From NCBI RefSeq assembly GCF_945859685.1, contig NC_079149.1:36855136-36919135 (forward strand): DNA of 64,000 bases, given 5' to 3'. The position numbers were made by a program, and so were the translations under genes. Each line of letters opens with the position of its first letter. The first letter of the stretch is position 1. The notes beneath the pieces were generated by a model that was not told where the DNA came from, searched no databases, and saw nothing but the letters and a program-made list of their open reading frames with translations. This stretch comes from Eupeodes corollae. Lineage: Eukaryota; Arthropoda; Insecta; Diptera; Syrphidae. Below are positions 48,031 to 59,784 of the stretch, piece by piece.

Positions 48031-48790
48031 TATCATTTTCTAAGCTCTTTTTTGGATCCTGTCCAAAATACTTAAACTTGTTTAGTTGCACCTGCCCAAA
48101 TAATCGAGTTATATTCAAGTTTTGCACAAATGAAGGCTTTGTAAATTACAGCCAGATCAGAAGAGGTGAAAAATTTCTTAAACCGTCGGAGAAATCCTAA
48201 GCACCTATTAGCGTTTTATAAGAGGTGATCTGTGATACACATACCGAGTACTGAAAGATGATTAGTTTCCTGGACGAAGCGCCGCTCATGGATAGCGGCA
48301 TCGGGGTGGGTTTCGTTTTAACGACAGGAGACAGCACTGATTTTTCGAAGCATGAAATTCTGCACGGTTTTTGATTCCCCGTTGTACATTGTCGAGATCA
48401 GAGCAATGAGCTTATCATACGCTGCCGTTGAGGTTTTACATCCGAAGGACAAGGATGTGAATATAGAAATGAACGTGAATAGCTGATGGTACTATCGTCA
48501 GCGAAACAGTTTAATGGATTAAATTAGAAGTTTATGAATATGAGGAAGAGATTCGGAGACAAAACGGAGCCCTGGGGAACACCAGCATTTATTTTACGAA
48601 CTTCAGACTTGAAACCATCCAATACAACTTGTATTGAACGGTTAAGGTAATTTCTTATCCAACGAAGAAGGGATTCGTCAATAACAAAAGCACTCATTTT
48701 CGATAAGAGAGCTTGATGCCAAACTATCAAATGCCTTTGAAATATCAAGTGGAATAATCTTATTTAATCAAAATACTTAGTCGATACTTT
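48031..48790 (-). mobile_element. LINE family A copy, polymerase part (right of the mariner)
   Basis: The minus strand keeps VIDESLLRWIRNYLNRSIQVV, then GVPQGSVLSPNLFLIF (motif B) near 48590-48530, followed toward lower coordinates by decayed motif C text and the C-terminal part (ARFLRRF, KNFSPLLIWL near 48150-48210). It ends abruptly near 48780 on its 5' side. Together with 46380-46726 it is one truncated copy. Confidence 0.8.
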
Positions 48791-51420
48791 GTATTTATGA
48801 GCGGCTGCGGTCTTCTCAAGAGGTTACTCATAGGTCGCAGCATGATCGGAGATGGATTTGACTACCACTTACAATTGTAGCCATTCGATGAATCATCTGT
48901 TTTTTCCATAGATCTTGGAACATCAGCTACCATGGGGTAGTAGCTCCTCGGAAATTTCGGACATCTTAGCTAGAAGCGTACCTACTTAAGCATCCCGGCC
49001 TCAAATAAATCTCTCCACAAAACGTAAAAATAAATATATCTAGACGCCATCCTATAATAGTATAGAGGTTTCCATATACAAAACTAAGACTATCAAAAGA
49101 TTGTTTTACATTGAGCTCCAAAGTCCTTAAAGTTTTTTACTTCATGGTTTTAACATAAAGTTAACATAAAACTATCGAAAATAATATTCAATTATTTAAA
49201 TTATCTACAGGTACATAAATTATTATTATTAACTTGTTTTCAATCATCCTTTAGCTTATTGACAAATTCACTCCAGACATTGATAATCTTGCCAAATTCA
49301 AATTGAAGGTGACTTAATTTGTGTATTTCATTTGAATTAATCTTTATGTTATAATCTTAATAAATTACTTCCCTTCTTCTTCTCTTACCAACATTTTCAA
49401 AGGATCCCAATTACCTTTAACAGCAAACTGAAAACTTATTTAACTCTTTTTTTTTTAATTCAAGTTCCGTCATCTCATTAAAATATTTTGGGCTTGATTT
49501 TTCTTTTTCGTATCCTTTTGCTAAGGTCCCTTATCATTTGCAATTTCTTTGCAATTTGGAATATTTTTTTAATTTGTTTGTTTGCTCAACTCATCTTTAC
49601 GCAATTATAGAAAGTAAAAGGATATTTGAAATTTGCTGATATAAATAATTTGGCGCCCATTGCTAAAGACGAGGACAAGGACTACGAGCGACGTTGTTTT
49701 CAGTTTTAAAATAGAAAACAATATCCTGTTGTTGGTATTGCACAATTATTATGTTGATGATGATTATATACAAAAAATAATATCCTTCAGGGGGAAATTA
49801 TTTTTCGAAATGTTTAATTTGTTTTTCTTGACGAAAACATCTTGATTATTTTTCCTACCGCTCTGTCACCTTAGTATAGTGCACACTTTCCTTCATATCC
49901 TCTAAATGAAAACCTTATATTAAAAAGAAACAAATATTTTTACAACAAACAAGATCCTTAAAGGATCATTCTTGTTTCTCAGACGAAATCCTGATCACAT
50001 TTCACGCACCGACAAATCAAAAAATAGAAGAAAAAATCCTCTCCAAGTGAATTAGAGTGTGAGTCCTTAAAAGTCTTATTGGTCGTTTTTGTTAATGTCC
50101 TTTCCTTTTCAATTTGCAGTCTGGAAATGTATGTGTGTGTGTGAGTTTGTAACGTGTGCATACATTTTGTGAACAATTTGGATTTAAGGACTTAGGACTT
50201 GTTATGTTGTATGTGAAGTTCATAGTTTTTTTTTTTCAAAAGGTGTGTAATATAACGCACATTTAAGTCATTATATTCCTTTCAAAAAAAGGATACCCAT
50301 TGACACCTCGAAGGAACAATAGTGACGGCCTCTGCGCTTCAGCATAATGATGTTTACACACTTCAGGACGACCTCTATTGCAGATATATATATTGAGACA
50401 CATAAAATAATGTGACACGAGTAGATGGTCCTGCAGGATGCGGTGGTTTTGTATGAAATCAAAAGGGAGATAAAGTAATGAGGTTTTTGCGATTTCAAAA
50501 CATACTCATTTGTAATGTTGGTGTTGTTTGTTTGTTGAAAACAGTGTTGTTTTTTATTTAGATTTTTGTGTGTCTGTTTTGTTTAGGTGAAAAAGATACT
50601 TAAGTTAAACAGTAAATAGGAATGTAGAAAAAAAAGATGGTACTGATGGTGATCAGATGAACAAATAAATGGAACAATATTGTTAGGAGGATTTTGTGGT
50701 TGAATGCGTTTTTGAGTTCGCAGGATTTGAAGTGTGGAAAATAATATACGGTGTCGTAGTCGTGGTAGGTTTGCGAGATTACTCTTTTAACGATATAATT
50801 AGTTTGAAATTTCAACAAAATAGACAGCTGACAAGGTACTTGAAATAAGTAGTTTAGTTTCTCGTTTCCTTTGAGAATAACAATATTTATAGATTTCTAA
50901 AGAAATGTACAATACAAAAATAAAACAAAACAGTTCACACTTTAACATGAATCAACGGAAGTTATTTTAATTTTTTTATTTTTAAAATTCCTGTACAGAT
51001 CCTTTGCATATTTTAAACAAAATATTAAGTTTTTATAAAAATTGAATTGGACTTCCTTGTGGTAAGTGGTAGCTACAATATTGTAAATTGTATTCTTGTT
51101 CTTGAAAAAAGAGTCACAGAAACAAATCATGTATCGGTCTTTACGGAGGAGGTAATTTTTTATATAATCCTCCTCTAGAAAGATCAATAAAGCTACAGTA
51201 TCTTTCAAGCAAAAGTAATTGCGTTTTCTGAAGATCTTTTTTTCCACCATTTGAAAAACAATAATGTAGACATATTCATCGACAATCAAGGTCAAATCCG
51301 TCACTGTCATGAGCTTCGTTCAGTCAGCAAGGCCAACACGGGTCAAAAATTCATCCAAGATCAATGATTAAACATGCACTAGACTTGAGTAAGTAAATGA
51401 GTTAATCAACCAAATTTTAT
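48791..51420. other. Non-coding host DNA
   Basis: A/T-rich unique sequence with no recognised gene or element ends. The frame at 50942-51310 (minus, 122 residues, rich in Phe, Ile, Lys and Tyr) has no domain and probably reflects base composition. Confidence 0.5.
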
Positions 51421-53052
51421 ATGGAATTTCAACCAACAACTCGGATCTTGAATAATGCATATTATCCTGTGCAATGGAACACCGCTGAGGTTCTTCATCT
51501 ACCGAAAAAGGGAAATGACAACTCCAACCCGTCTAATCTTCGGTCGATAAGTCTTCTTCCGAGCATCAGCAAAGTTTTCGAAAAGATCATCAATAGGGCT
51601 CCGACTAAGTGGGCTGCGGACAACAAAATAATAAAGGATAAGCAGTTCGGGTTCAAGACATGCCATGACACAATTTATGCTGCGTTTAAACTCGTTTCTA
51701 AAATCCAATGTAATAAACCAAAACAAAAATGCAGAGGTGCTATTCTGGTTGATTTGGAAATGGCCTTTGACACCGCATAGTTAGAGGGTCCTTACCTAAA
51801 ACTGAGCAGGTTTGGCTTAAGCAAACCATTGTTGTATATACTTATGATATGCTTAACGGTAGAAAGTTTGTTGTCAAAAGTGGCAATGTAACTTCTTACA
51901 CAACATTCTTAATTATAAATGGTCTTCAACAGGGAGCGATGAATTCGCCGATTCTCTTCAGCATTTACACCAGCGGTCTGATAGGTAGTCTTACAAAGGC
52001 AACTGCGTACGCCGAAAGGTTGAGGTTATTAGAATTCTCTTGCAGCGTGATTTCGACAAGATGTAGCGATATTGCGACGACTGAAAACTGAAAATAAATG
52101 TCCAGAAGTCAGAGACAATTCTGTCGGACTCTTTTGGCTAGTGTCATGAGGTATACGTGCAAGAATTGGCGCAGTTGGTGATCGTTGATCTTCACGGGCA
52201 ACGATTAGCTAGCAAAATTGTAGTTAAGTACCTCGGTATCTGGTTAGATCAGCATTCATATTTCGACAGACATATAAATGCTGCTCGGACCAAAGCCAGA
52301 GGAGCCTTCGCTCTGACGAAACGGCTGCCTTACAGCAGTCGGCTTGGCCCCAGAGTGAAAGAAGGGCCATATAGGCACTCAGAATGCCGATGATCGTTTA
52401 TGGCTGTCCTGTGTGGTTTAATGTTGTCCTTCCCAAATGGATAAGTTTCGGGTGTTAGAGTGGCAGTGTTTACGACGCTGTACCGGCTTATTTCGAACAC
52501 CCGAGTCTTCTAATGTGCATTACTATTCTAACGAGGTCCTATACAACGGGGCTCTAATCAACAGAATTGACAATTTCGTGATAAAAACTCGTTCAAGGTC
52601 ACATTGCAGGAGCTATATGTCTTCGACCAACAATTCAATTTTCGGAGCGTTCTATCCGAGCGACGAGCATTTTTGAGAGTGCACGCTTGAGCGGCTTCAT
52701 TCCACCAGACATTTCTCTTTTTAGGTAGAAGCGGTCTGATACTGGATAGATTAGCAGTTCCGCTAATCTACCAATTCAGACGACGAACCGTGGATAGGCG
52801 ACTCCTGTATAATCCCGACGTCTCATAGCACAAGTCGGAGCAGAGCTCCTTGGGTTCAGTAGGGCTGTGTCCGAAACTGACCGCACTGATAGGGTGAAGC
52901 AGGAGAACCAGTTTTGGTGGCTTCAATCGGCACTTGAAAGTGGGTAGTCCGGATCGGGTTTTTAGCCTTGGCCGGCTAACATACTTGTTTTATAGTTTTA
53001 GGGTTTAGTTTTAAGTAGAATAGACATGGTAGCACCAAAAAAAAAACATGGA
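51421..53052 (+). mobile_element. Jockey/I-group LINE fragment (family C), 5'-truncated
   Basis: The polymerase begins at WNTAEVLHLPKKGNDNSNPS (51477 on), then LRSISLLPSISKVFEKIIN, QFGFKTCHDTIYA, GAILVDLEMAFDTA (motif A, 51738-51779), and after a shift GLQQGAMNSPILFSIYTSGL, a motif B variant (51921-51980), then KATAYAERL in place of the usual YADD motif. Downstream KYLGIWLDQHSYFDRHIN (52227-52280) and a decayed C-terminal region lead to an A-rich 3' end at 53037-53049. The 5' endonuclease part is missing. At least four frame breaks occur. The loss of both Asp residues of motif C shows it is inactive. Confidence 0.8.
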
Positions 53053-53176
53053 ATAAGAGAAAAAAAAGTCAACAAAATGTGAAAAACATTTTAAGTTAGT
53101 TTATAGTTAGAACAGGTAGTTTAAGTTAGTTTTAATTTTTATTTAAGTGCCATTTTAATAAAAATGAATTTAAAAA

Positions 53177-53240
53177 AAGGAGCGTTGGACTGTCATACCA
53201 GAGGTCTTGGGTCCCTGCCTGTGCCATCTAAAGTTTTTCA
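53177..53240 (+). repeat. tRNA-headed SINE, short fragment
   Basis: GCGTTGGACTGTCATACCAG, then AGGTCTTGGGTCCCTGCC and TAAAGTTTTTCA, match the head of the SINE copies at 54240 and 57550. The B-box has lost bases. Only the head and the first part of the body remain. Confidence 0.7.
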
Positions 53241-53540
53241 ACTTTTAACGCAACTTTCAAATCGTTTTGCCTTCTTCTAGTTAAAATTGTTTTAGAATAA
53301 ATGGCTTAGCGTTTCCTTCAGATAGTTTTCATAGACAGGTGCAAGCTTAAAACTTTCGAAGATAGGATATAATACAAATATTTGAACTGAATATTGAATT
53401 TATTTGCAAAAAATTAACTTCATGAATTTATTACTTTGTCTCATTACCGTCAACAGTCCGATTTTTCGAAATTAACATTTTTAACATTTCTCGATGTTCG
53501 ATATCCGATTCGAATAATTTTTGATTGTAAATCTTTAGTA

Positions 53541-54525
53541 TACCCGTGGCATGATCGTTATGGCTGAGAAACAAACACGCTTCAGCTTTGGCTTCGCCTG
53601 ACGTTTACGAGTCCAGCCATATAGCAATTCAATGCATGTTACCACAATGAAGCTTTGACCACTCGTTTCGTTTGACAATCGTAAGGGAAAGAACGTAATG
53701 TTACGTAATGTGACTCCAAACGGAAGCTCTAGTTCAAATTTGCTGAACCTTTGCTTTGTCTGACAGCTCAACAGCTATAAAAAAGTCAACAAAACAAAAT
53801 ACATTTGCATTTGGAGGGATAACCGTTGTTTATTACAAAAAGTTATAAGGAAAGTTATATATATTTTTTTTTTTGAAAACGTTTTATTTTTGTAGAACAG
53901 AAAATAAGTTTTCAAGAACTCCACATAGATTGAAGAACTCCGTAGATTGAGCTCCCGGAGCCGTCACTTTGTCTGCGCTTCTTTTTCCTCCATGAGCTCA
54001 ACATACGCACAATATAGGCTGTGTAAGCTACCTACTTCCGCGATAATTTTTTTTTTTCGAATTCAAAATTCATATCTACTGCACAAAAAAACAAGACAAA
54101 CTTTTGAAAAAAATACCAGCTGCTAATGACAGAGTACTCATTTTAGAAATGTCATATTAGAAATGTTACTCAAAGCAACCTCGAAACATCGTAACGCAAA
54201 CGAAGCCGAAGCTGAAGCGTGTTTGTGTTTCAGCCATTAGTGCGTTGGACTGTTATGCCAGAAGTCTTGGGTTCAATCCCTGCCTATGTCGTAGGTATAA
54301 AGTTTTTTCAAGGGTACTGCCCCTTGCGAGAAATTGACAAATGTTCCAAGAGTAAATCTTGTCATGAAAAGTGTTTTCTCAAATGAACCGTTCGGATTCG
54401 GCTTTAAACTGTAGGTCCCCTTCATTTTTGACAACATTACTCGTACACAGGAATGGTTGAGGGTTGTAAGTCACTAGCACCTATTTCTCTACGGACAAAT
54501 ACGCCACGCAATTTATTTTTTTCTT
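53541..54525 (+). mobile_element. tRNA-derived SINE split by a MITE
   Basis: The left fragment, GTGGCATGATCG with TTA at 53558-53560, and the right part from 54237 (TTAGTGCGTTGGACTG) rejoin into a tRNA-like head once the MITE is removed. A GGGTTCAATCCC B-box follows at about 54269-54280, then the body: TTGCGAGAAATTGAC, GTCATGAAAAGTG, CCGTTCGGATTCGGCTTTAA, ACAGGAATGGTTGAGGGTTG, to about 54525. It is transcribed from its own pol III promoter if active and uses LINE enzymes in trans. A minus-strand relative is at 57310-57555. Confidence 0.8.
53561..54236. mobile_element. 676-bp MITE with long inverted ends and TTA duplication (PIF/Harbinger-like)
   Basis: The left end, TGGCTGAGAAACAAACACGC, and the reverse-complemented right end, TGGCTGAAACACAAACACGC, agree for about 50 bases with a few mismatches (through CTTCAGCTT and TTTACGA). 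TTA flanks both sides (53558-53560 and 54237-54239). A three-base TTA/TWA duplication suggests the PIF/Harbinger group, though a TA target with an extra T cannot be excluded. No transposase is present. Confidence 0.8.
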
Positions 54526-55200
54526 TAAGTCCTTAAAAAATACTAAACAATTTCTAAAAACTGATTTCTAGAGAGACTTAAAAATTATTTAATTCTATGC
54601 TAATTAGCTTAAGATGAAAATTTTAGATAAAATCAATTGACAGATTAAAAAAAAAGAAAATTTACAATAGCAACCAATAACTGATAGAAAATGGTTTTGG
54701 AAAAAAGAAAAATATTGACCTTAAACTTTTCTTATATTGAAAAAAATCAAACGCATGTTTTTTTTGGAAATCATAAAAACTCACCTCGAAAATTTTACGA
54801 ATAAAAACGATTTTATCTCCAGGACAATTTTTTTTCTAACTAAAAATGACGTTTTTAAAATCTGGTTAAATTTTGAGAAAAATAAAATATACAGTTTTAT
54901 TTATAAAAATAAAAACCTACAAAAAACATTACTCCAAGTTGGTAAAAATTTAATTTTGACTCAAAAATCTTTTCAAAAATTTGAGATTTTGACTTCAAAC
55001 TTATTTTATGTTATAAGAAATATTATTTTCAACATTTGGTAAATTTTTAGGAAAAATAGAAGTGACAGTTTTTCTACAAAAAATAAAAACGAAAAAAAAA
55101 ATTAATAAAAGTTTGTAAAAATTTATTTTCGACTTAAATAACTTTTCAAAACTTTGAGATTTTGGCTTGAATCTAATTTTATCTTATACTAGCGGCTCGG

Positions 55201-55218
55201 TACGTGCTTCGCTACGTA
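55201..55218 (-). other. Helitron 3' terminal hairpin
   Basis: On the minus strand TACGT(A)GC-GAA-GCACGTA can form a stem of about seven pairs with a three-base loop, eight bases before the CTAG end. This is the termination signal for rolling-circle transposition. Confidence 0.85.
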
Positions 55219-55525
55219 GGCATAATAATAAAAAACAATATTATTAAGTTCATTTATTCAAACAAAAAAATATTTGAAATTGCTAGCTATTTGAAAGTCC
55301 AAATGACCCAAATGACATATTGTTTATATTATATTTATCAGCAAAGAGTAAAAACTTAAAAATAAAAAAGAATTAGGTACTCTTACTATGGTTGGTCTAT
55401 ATGGGTTAGCCTAAAACAGTTGGATAAACAATATTTTTAGTTTTTTTTTCATTTTGAGCATGAATACATAAACAGTTGAGGGTACCGACTCTGAAAAAGG
55501 CAACATAAAGTTGGCCATGTGAAAA

Positions 55526-56713
55526 TCATGATTCATTGACACCTAAAACGTAAATTTTTTGCCCTTGGGCCTTATTTATGAACATCGCAAATAAAAAAGG
55601 CACAGGATATTGTAATCTTTTGAATTCAAATGGCATATCAGTTGGAATCATAAAGATACTCGGTATTAAACACACTTCTCCTTTTAATTTACCAGTTAGG
55701 ATTGAAGCTTCAATCAAATTTGGCAATATCTTTTTCACTGCCAATCTGGTGCCATTTCACAGTTTTGGTGGATTAATATTTCGTAATAAGAACCAGTTTT
55801 CAGATTCAAGCAATGTGGTGGTATACCAGGCGGTTCCAATGAATTTAAAAATTCAATTGGATAATTCATTGGTTCATCTTGATTCATAACACTGTCAATT
55901 GATTTATATGTCGTGACTATACTTGGCAGTTTAGATTGAATTTGAAAATTAATGGCATTGATATGATTGTTTTTCGGTGCTAAACTGGTGCGTTCTCTCA
56001 AACAATCATGATTTCTGTAATTCTGAAGAAAATTCGGATAAACACATTCAACAAACTCATCTATAGATTGCGCAATTGTACAAAAATTGTTCGGTAAAGT
56101 GATCAATCCGTTGGTACTGTCGATTGGTATTTTGACATCACCAATTTCTAAAAATTGTTTTGATAACTCATGGGCAGTGCAGCATAATGTAAGTGAATAC
56201 GCATATTAATGTTAAGTGTCAATTTTTGTACATATCTCCAAAGAACTGATGACTTCAAACAGGCGTTTATTTCATTAGCAGGAATTGACGTTAATCGCAG
56301 AACTTTTGCCATAGCAGAGTTTCTCGAAATATTGCAAGTTGGAGCTTCAATCGCCCGTACAGTGTACATTCAATGGCAATTTTAATACAGAGTGTGCGGT
56401 ACGACCATAATGTTACAGCAATTCCATAAGATGCAAGTGACAATCGAATAGTTGCTAAAATCAATGATAAAACGAAAGTTTTGCCTGTACCACCAGATGC
56501 ATCCAAGAAATATAATCCACCTGTATTATTGGAAATGGCTTGCATGATTGTGTCATACACATGTTTTTGTTGAATATTTAATTTAGTTAAATCCGATTGT
56601 ACAAATAAACGTAAATCACGTTGCAATTCACAGTCAAAAAAATCATGTATCTTACGACTTGGTGCTGTCATACCCAATTGTTCTAACGCCTTATTTACAA
56701 TCGTTAAACTCAT
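55526..56713 (-). pseudogene. Helitron helicase (Pif1-like), core deleted
   Basis: Minus-strand order: FVQSDLTKLNIQQKHVYDTI and FLDASGGTGKTFVLSLILA, the Walker A ATP-binding loop (56560-56460), then after a shift CNISRNSAMAKVL, which jumps directly to IPANEINACLKSSVLWRYV. The missing part between them normally holds the Walker B motif (DEC-type) and the following helicase motif, so ATP hydrolysis is not possible. Downstream are SIDEFVECVYPNF, CLRERTSLAPKNNHINAIN, PPGIPPHCLNLKTG and the C-terminal FAMFINKAQGQK near 55590-55560. Three frames are needed to read it. The parent family is an ordinary animal Helitron. Confidence 0.88.
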
Positions 56714-57309
56714 ATCTTCAATTATTGTTGCAGCTTCGTTCTACATTTTCAAGGTTATCAACAAATCGGGATTTCTTTAAATACAAAATGTTTAAATATG
56801 GGAATATAGAAAGATGTTGATTTTATACCTTTTTGAAGTTTTTTTTTTTAATTTTCTCTACGTACAAACCTTCTCTAGACTTCCACGAATAATTCAAGAC
56901 CAAAATTAGCCAAATCGGTAAAGGCATTGTTGAGTTATAAAATTACAACGAAAAGTGGCATTGATTTTTATATATATAGATGAATAATATTGTATTGAAC
57001 ATTCGATAACATTTTTTGAGGAGTCGAATTGACAGTTTTATAACAAAAAATAAAAAACTAAGCAAAGCATTTCTAAAAGTTCGTAAAAATTGATTTTGGA
57101 CTCAAATGTATTTTCAAAAATAAAAAATATTGGCTTCAAACTTATTTTATTTCACAGAAAATATTGTTTTTGACATTCAGTGAATTTTGATAAAAATTCA
57201 TCAGTCCCTTTTCTCATAAAAAATTAAATCTGCAAAAAACAGTACAAACATATGGTAAAAATGATTTTCAGTTCTTGATATCTCGTGAATAACAGAAGAT
57301 ATTGACTTC

Positions 57310-57555
57310 AAATTTATTTCATTTATTTCATTCATCCAAGTTGTTAGGGATGTAAGGGACCTACAGTTTAAAGCTGAATCCGAACGCAAATTTGAGAAAG
57401 CACTTTTCATGGCAAGAATTACTTTTGTAGAATTTGTCAATTCCTCGCAAGAGGCAGTGCCCGTGAAAAACTTTAGAGGGCATAGGCAGGGATCGAACCC
57501 AAGACCTCTTGCATGACAGTCCAACGCACTAACCATCATGTCACTGGTACTTTGT
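57310..57555 (-). mobile_element. tRNA-derived SINE, near complete, minus strand
   Basis: The head begins near 57550 with CATGATGGTTAGTGCGTTGG (A-box region), CTGTCATGCAAGAGG and a good B-box GGGTTCGATCCC at about 57501-57490. The body continues with AGTGCTTTCTCAAATTTGCG, then GTTCGGATTCAGCTTTAAAC and CTGTAGGTCCC. It ends in GAATGAAATAAATGAAATAA, a short AAAT-type tail, at about 57312. The head resembles a tRNA with a GTC-like anticodon region, but pairing is poor, so it is not a working tRNA gene. Confidence 0.8.
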
Positions 57556-57756
57556 ACTTTTAAGAAATGCCACTAAAATGGACTAAAAAATCTCGTTAAC
57601 AAAAATAGATTTTAAAATCAAACTATTTCATCATATGAAAAATATTGTTGGTAATTTTTAAATTTTTTAGAATAATTCAATTTACAACTTTTTTAACAAA
57701 ACACGAAAACCTACAAACCTTTTAAGCAAAACAAATTGACAGAAGGGATGGAAAGT

Positions 57757-59784
57757 TTTCAGTGATGTGAAATTTTCCTTGTAAAATGGTTGCACTCATT
57801 TTACGTCAGACACAGTGGTTCCTTAAAATTGAGTCTTCAACATTTATAATAACCATATGAAGTACAGTTAACAAGAGAATGACGCAGGCTTCCCTTTCTA
57901 TGTAGATCAAAGTACTTAATTGACTCCGAAACCTCTTAACTTTCCAACAATAAACTCACGCTCGTGTCATCAATTAAATTTGAAGTTTTCTTTTTTTACA
58001 GCGACCTTTGAAAATTATAAGAACTGCGGACTGATATTTCCATTTTGATTCCACATAAAGTTGATAAATTTAAAATAAATCAGTTCACCGTCAGAATACT
58101 AACGTCCGCGAAACAGATGCGCATAGACGCCAGAAGCTGTTGATCGGTATACAAATTCAACTGCATAAAACATTGTTACCTTATTGGGATTCGAAAATAT
58201 TACGCACAATGAAAAATTCCTGATATTATTACGTTTTCCGTAATTTGAGTTCATTTTTAGTAGCGAAATAGTCAATTTCTCTCCATTTAAGTCCTGATAA
58301 AACCGTACAACAATTACAAATACCATACTCGTACATACTATTTGCAACTTTGCAATATTCAACGCTTATAACTGTTTTTACTCTGTTAATTTCAAATAAT
58401 ATAAAAGAGATAGGTCTCTCTGATGACAAATCGGTCAAGCGATTTACCACAATTGAATCAGAATTAATCTGCAAATTAATGTGTAATTGCATTTTATAAT
58501 CGTGGCCGAGAGTGCTGCAGTTGTATGTGTGTATATGTTATCAAGGATTGTGATTGTGATGCGTATACAACAAAACAGAGGGAGATAGAGAAAGAGTGTA
58601 TTCTAATTACTGACAGTTATTGAAGAAGGATTTTGCAAAAAAGGTGTACTCTTCTACATTCCAACTGCAACTACCTACCCTACATCTGCATCGGCCTATA
58701 ACAGTATACTGCACTATGCTTTAGGTACTCAATAATTTAGTCACAAGCCAAAGTGTACATAGATACATTTATGGTATATGTACTGTATTTATAGAGAGAG
58801 AGTTATATAGACATCCTAATTTGGTACATTCATCATTTGAGCGTTGGACATCGGTCAAAATGTGGCTTTCTACATAGATTCTCCAATCAGCACAGTTTGC
58901 CATTGTTATAGTTCGATTGGAACTTTAATTGGAAACTGTAATTGTCTATTCTGGATTTGAAAATTGAGATCAACGAATAAATTCTATGTCATTGGACATC
59001 ATGGTGCTGTTCCTGTATGTATTTTGTATTTCTCTGATGTGCGTTATCCTTCATCCAGTAGGTATATTTTGTATCTCTATAAATGGACATCATCAGGATA
59101 GTATAGGTAGGTTAGGTTTAGGTATAGAGTTTCGTATAGGCTTCAATTTCTAAAATTGCTGATGATGCGGAGGCAAGTTTATTCAAATTGCGTGTACTCG
59201 TATACGTAGATATTAAATATACCAAACTTACTCAATAATGTTTTGGTTTTGTTCACAAATTGTTTTGGGATTTTATTTACTTAAAGCAAAATACAGTTTT
59301 ATATTGTGATGCGTTTTACCTCTCTATAATGTAAACATACAGGAATACCATACTTCTATATATATATGAACATCAATAATGTACAGATTTAGATGTTATC
59401 CAAAGGATTCATTCAATGTACTCAATAAAATCAATAGCTATACCGCATATATTCTAAAAAATAAATAAATAAAAAAGTACTGTGTCTTGCCTCTTGAAAT
59501 CGATTTTGGTTTTAAGAAAACATCTTTGAAAGAATAGAATGTAATGTTTTTCCTACATATGGCTTTTGTGGTAAGTTTATCTCTCTCTGCCGAAATTATG
59601 CAGTATCCATTCTCGTAGGAACTTTCGGTTTTCCTTATTCCGTTTATGGCAAGTTATATTACCGCGGCTATGGAAAAGAAAGATATAAAATCAGGAATTT
59701 TTTGGACTGACTTGATCAATACCAGAAGAAGCAAATTCCATTCATTTAGCTCACAATCACTGCATACATAACGAACTTTACCAG
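57757..59784. other. Non-coding host DNA
   Basis: Unique A/T-rich sequence with TAGGTAGG/TACC words near 58670-58690 and 59100-59125 and GA runs near 58790-58802. Frames at 58099-58492 are short with no domain. Confidence 0.5.

Larger units (their letters stand above)
55189..56980 (-). mobile_element. Helitron with both termini, internally deleted
   Basis: The element is 1792 bp. On the minus strand it starts TCTATATATATAAAAATCAA at 56980 and ends in CTAG at 55189. Upstream of the CTAG is a hairpin (TACGTAGCGAAGCACGTA, 55201-55218), the usual Helitron 3' structure. The host bases are A before the TC and T after the CTAG, the expected AT target. There is no target duplication, as expected. 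Only the helicase side of RepHel is represented; the replication initiator (Rep) part is absent. Confidence 0.93.
54640..57756 (-). repeat. A/T-rich dispersed repeat, copy 3, with Helitron and SINE inside
   Basis: This copy is inverted relative to copies 1 and 2. Its left end (GGGATGGAAAG, with the CTTGCTT-like GCTTAAAAGG in reverse) lies near 57756-57710. Tandem units marked by GACTCAAA or GACTTAAA on the plus strand occur at 54958, 55131 and 57099. Subtracting the 1792-base Helitron puts the last at the equivalent of 55307, so spacing becomes 173 and 176 bases. The SINE at 57310-57555 also interrupts it. Confidence 0.75.

Noticed and set aside
50942..51310. 122-residue minus-strand frame (ELD/EYVYIIVFQM, KYAKDLYRNFKN)
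   Set aside because: Looks partly protein-like, but no domain, no splice or start context, and A/T-driven composition. It was not called without expression or homology support.
54737..55042. 101-residue plus-strand frame
   Set aside because: It lies inside the A/T-rich tandem repeat and is a translation of the repeat unit.
57480..57550. Genuine tRNA gene
   Set aside because: Only the A- and B-box regions resemble a tRNA. The stems do not pair properly, and the same head recurs attached to a SINE body.
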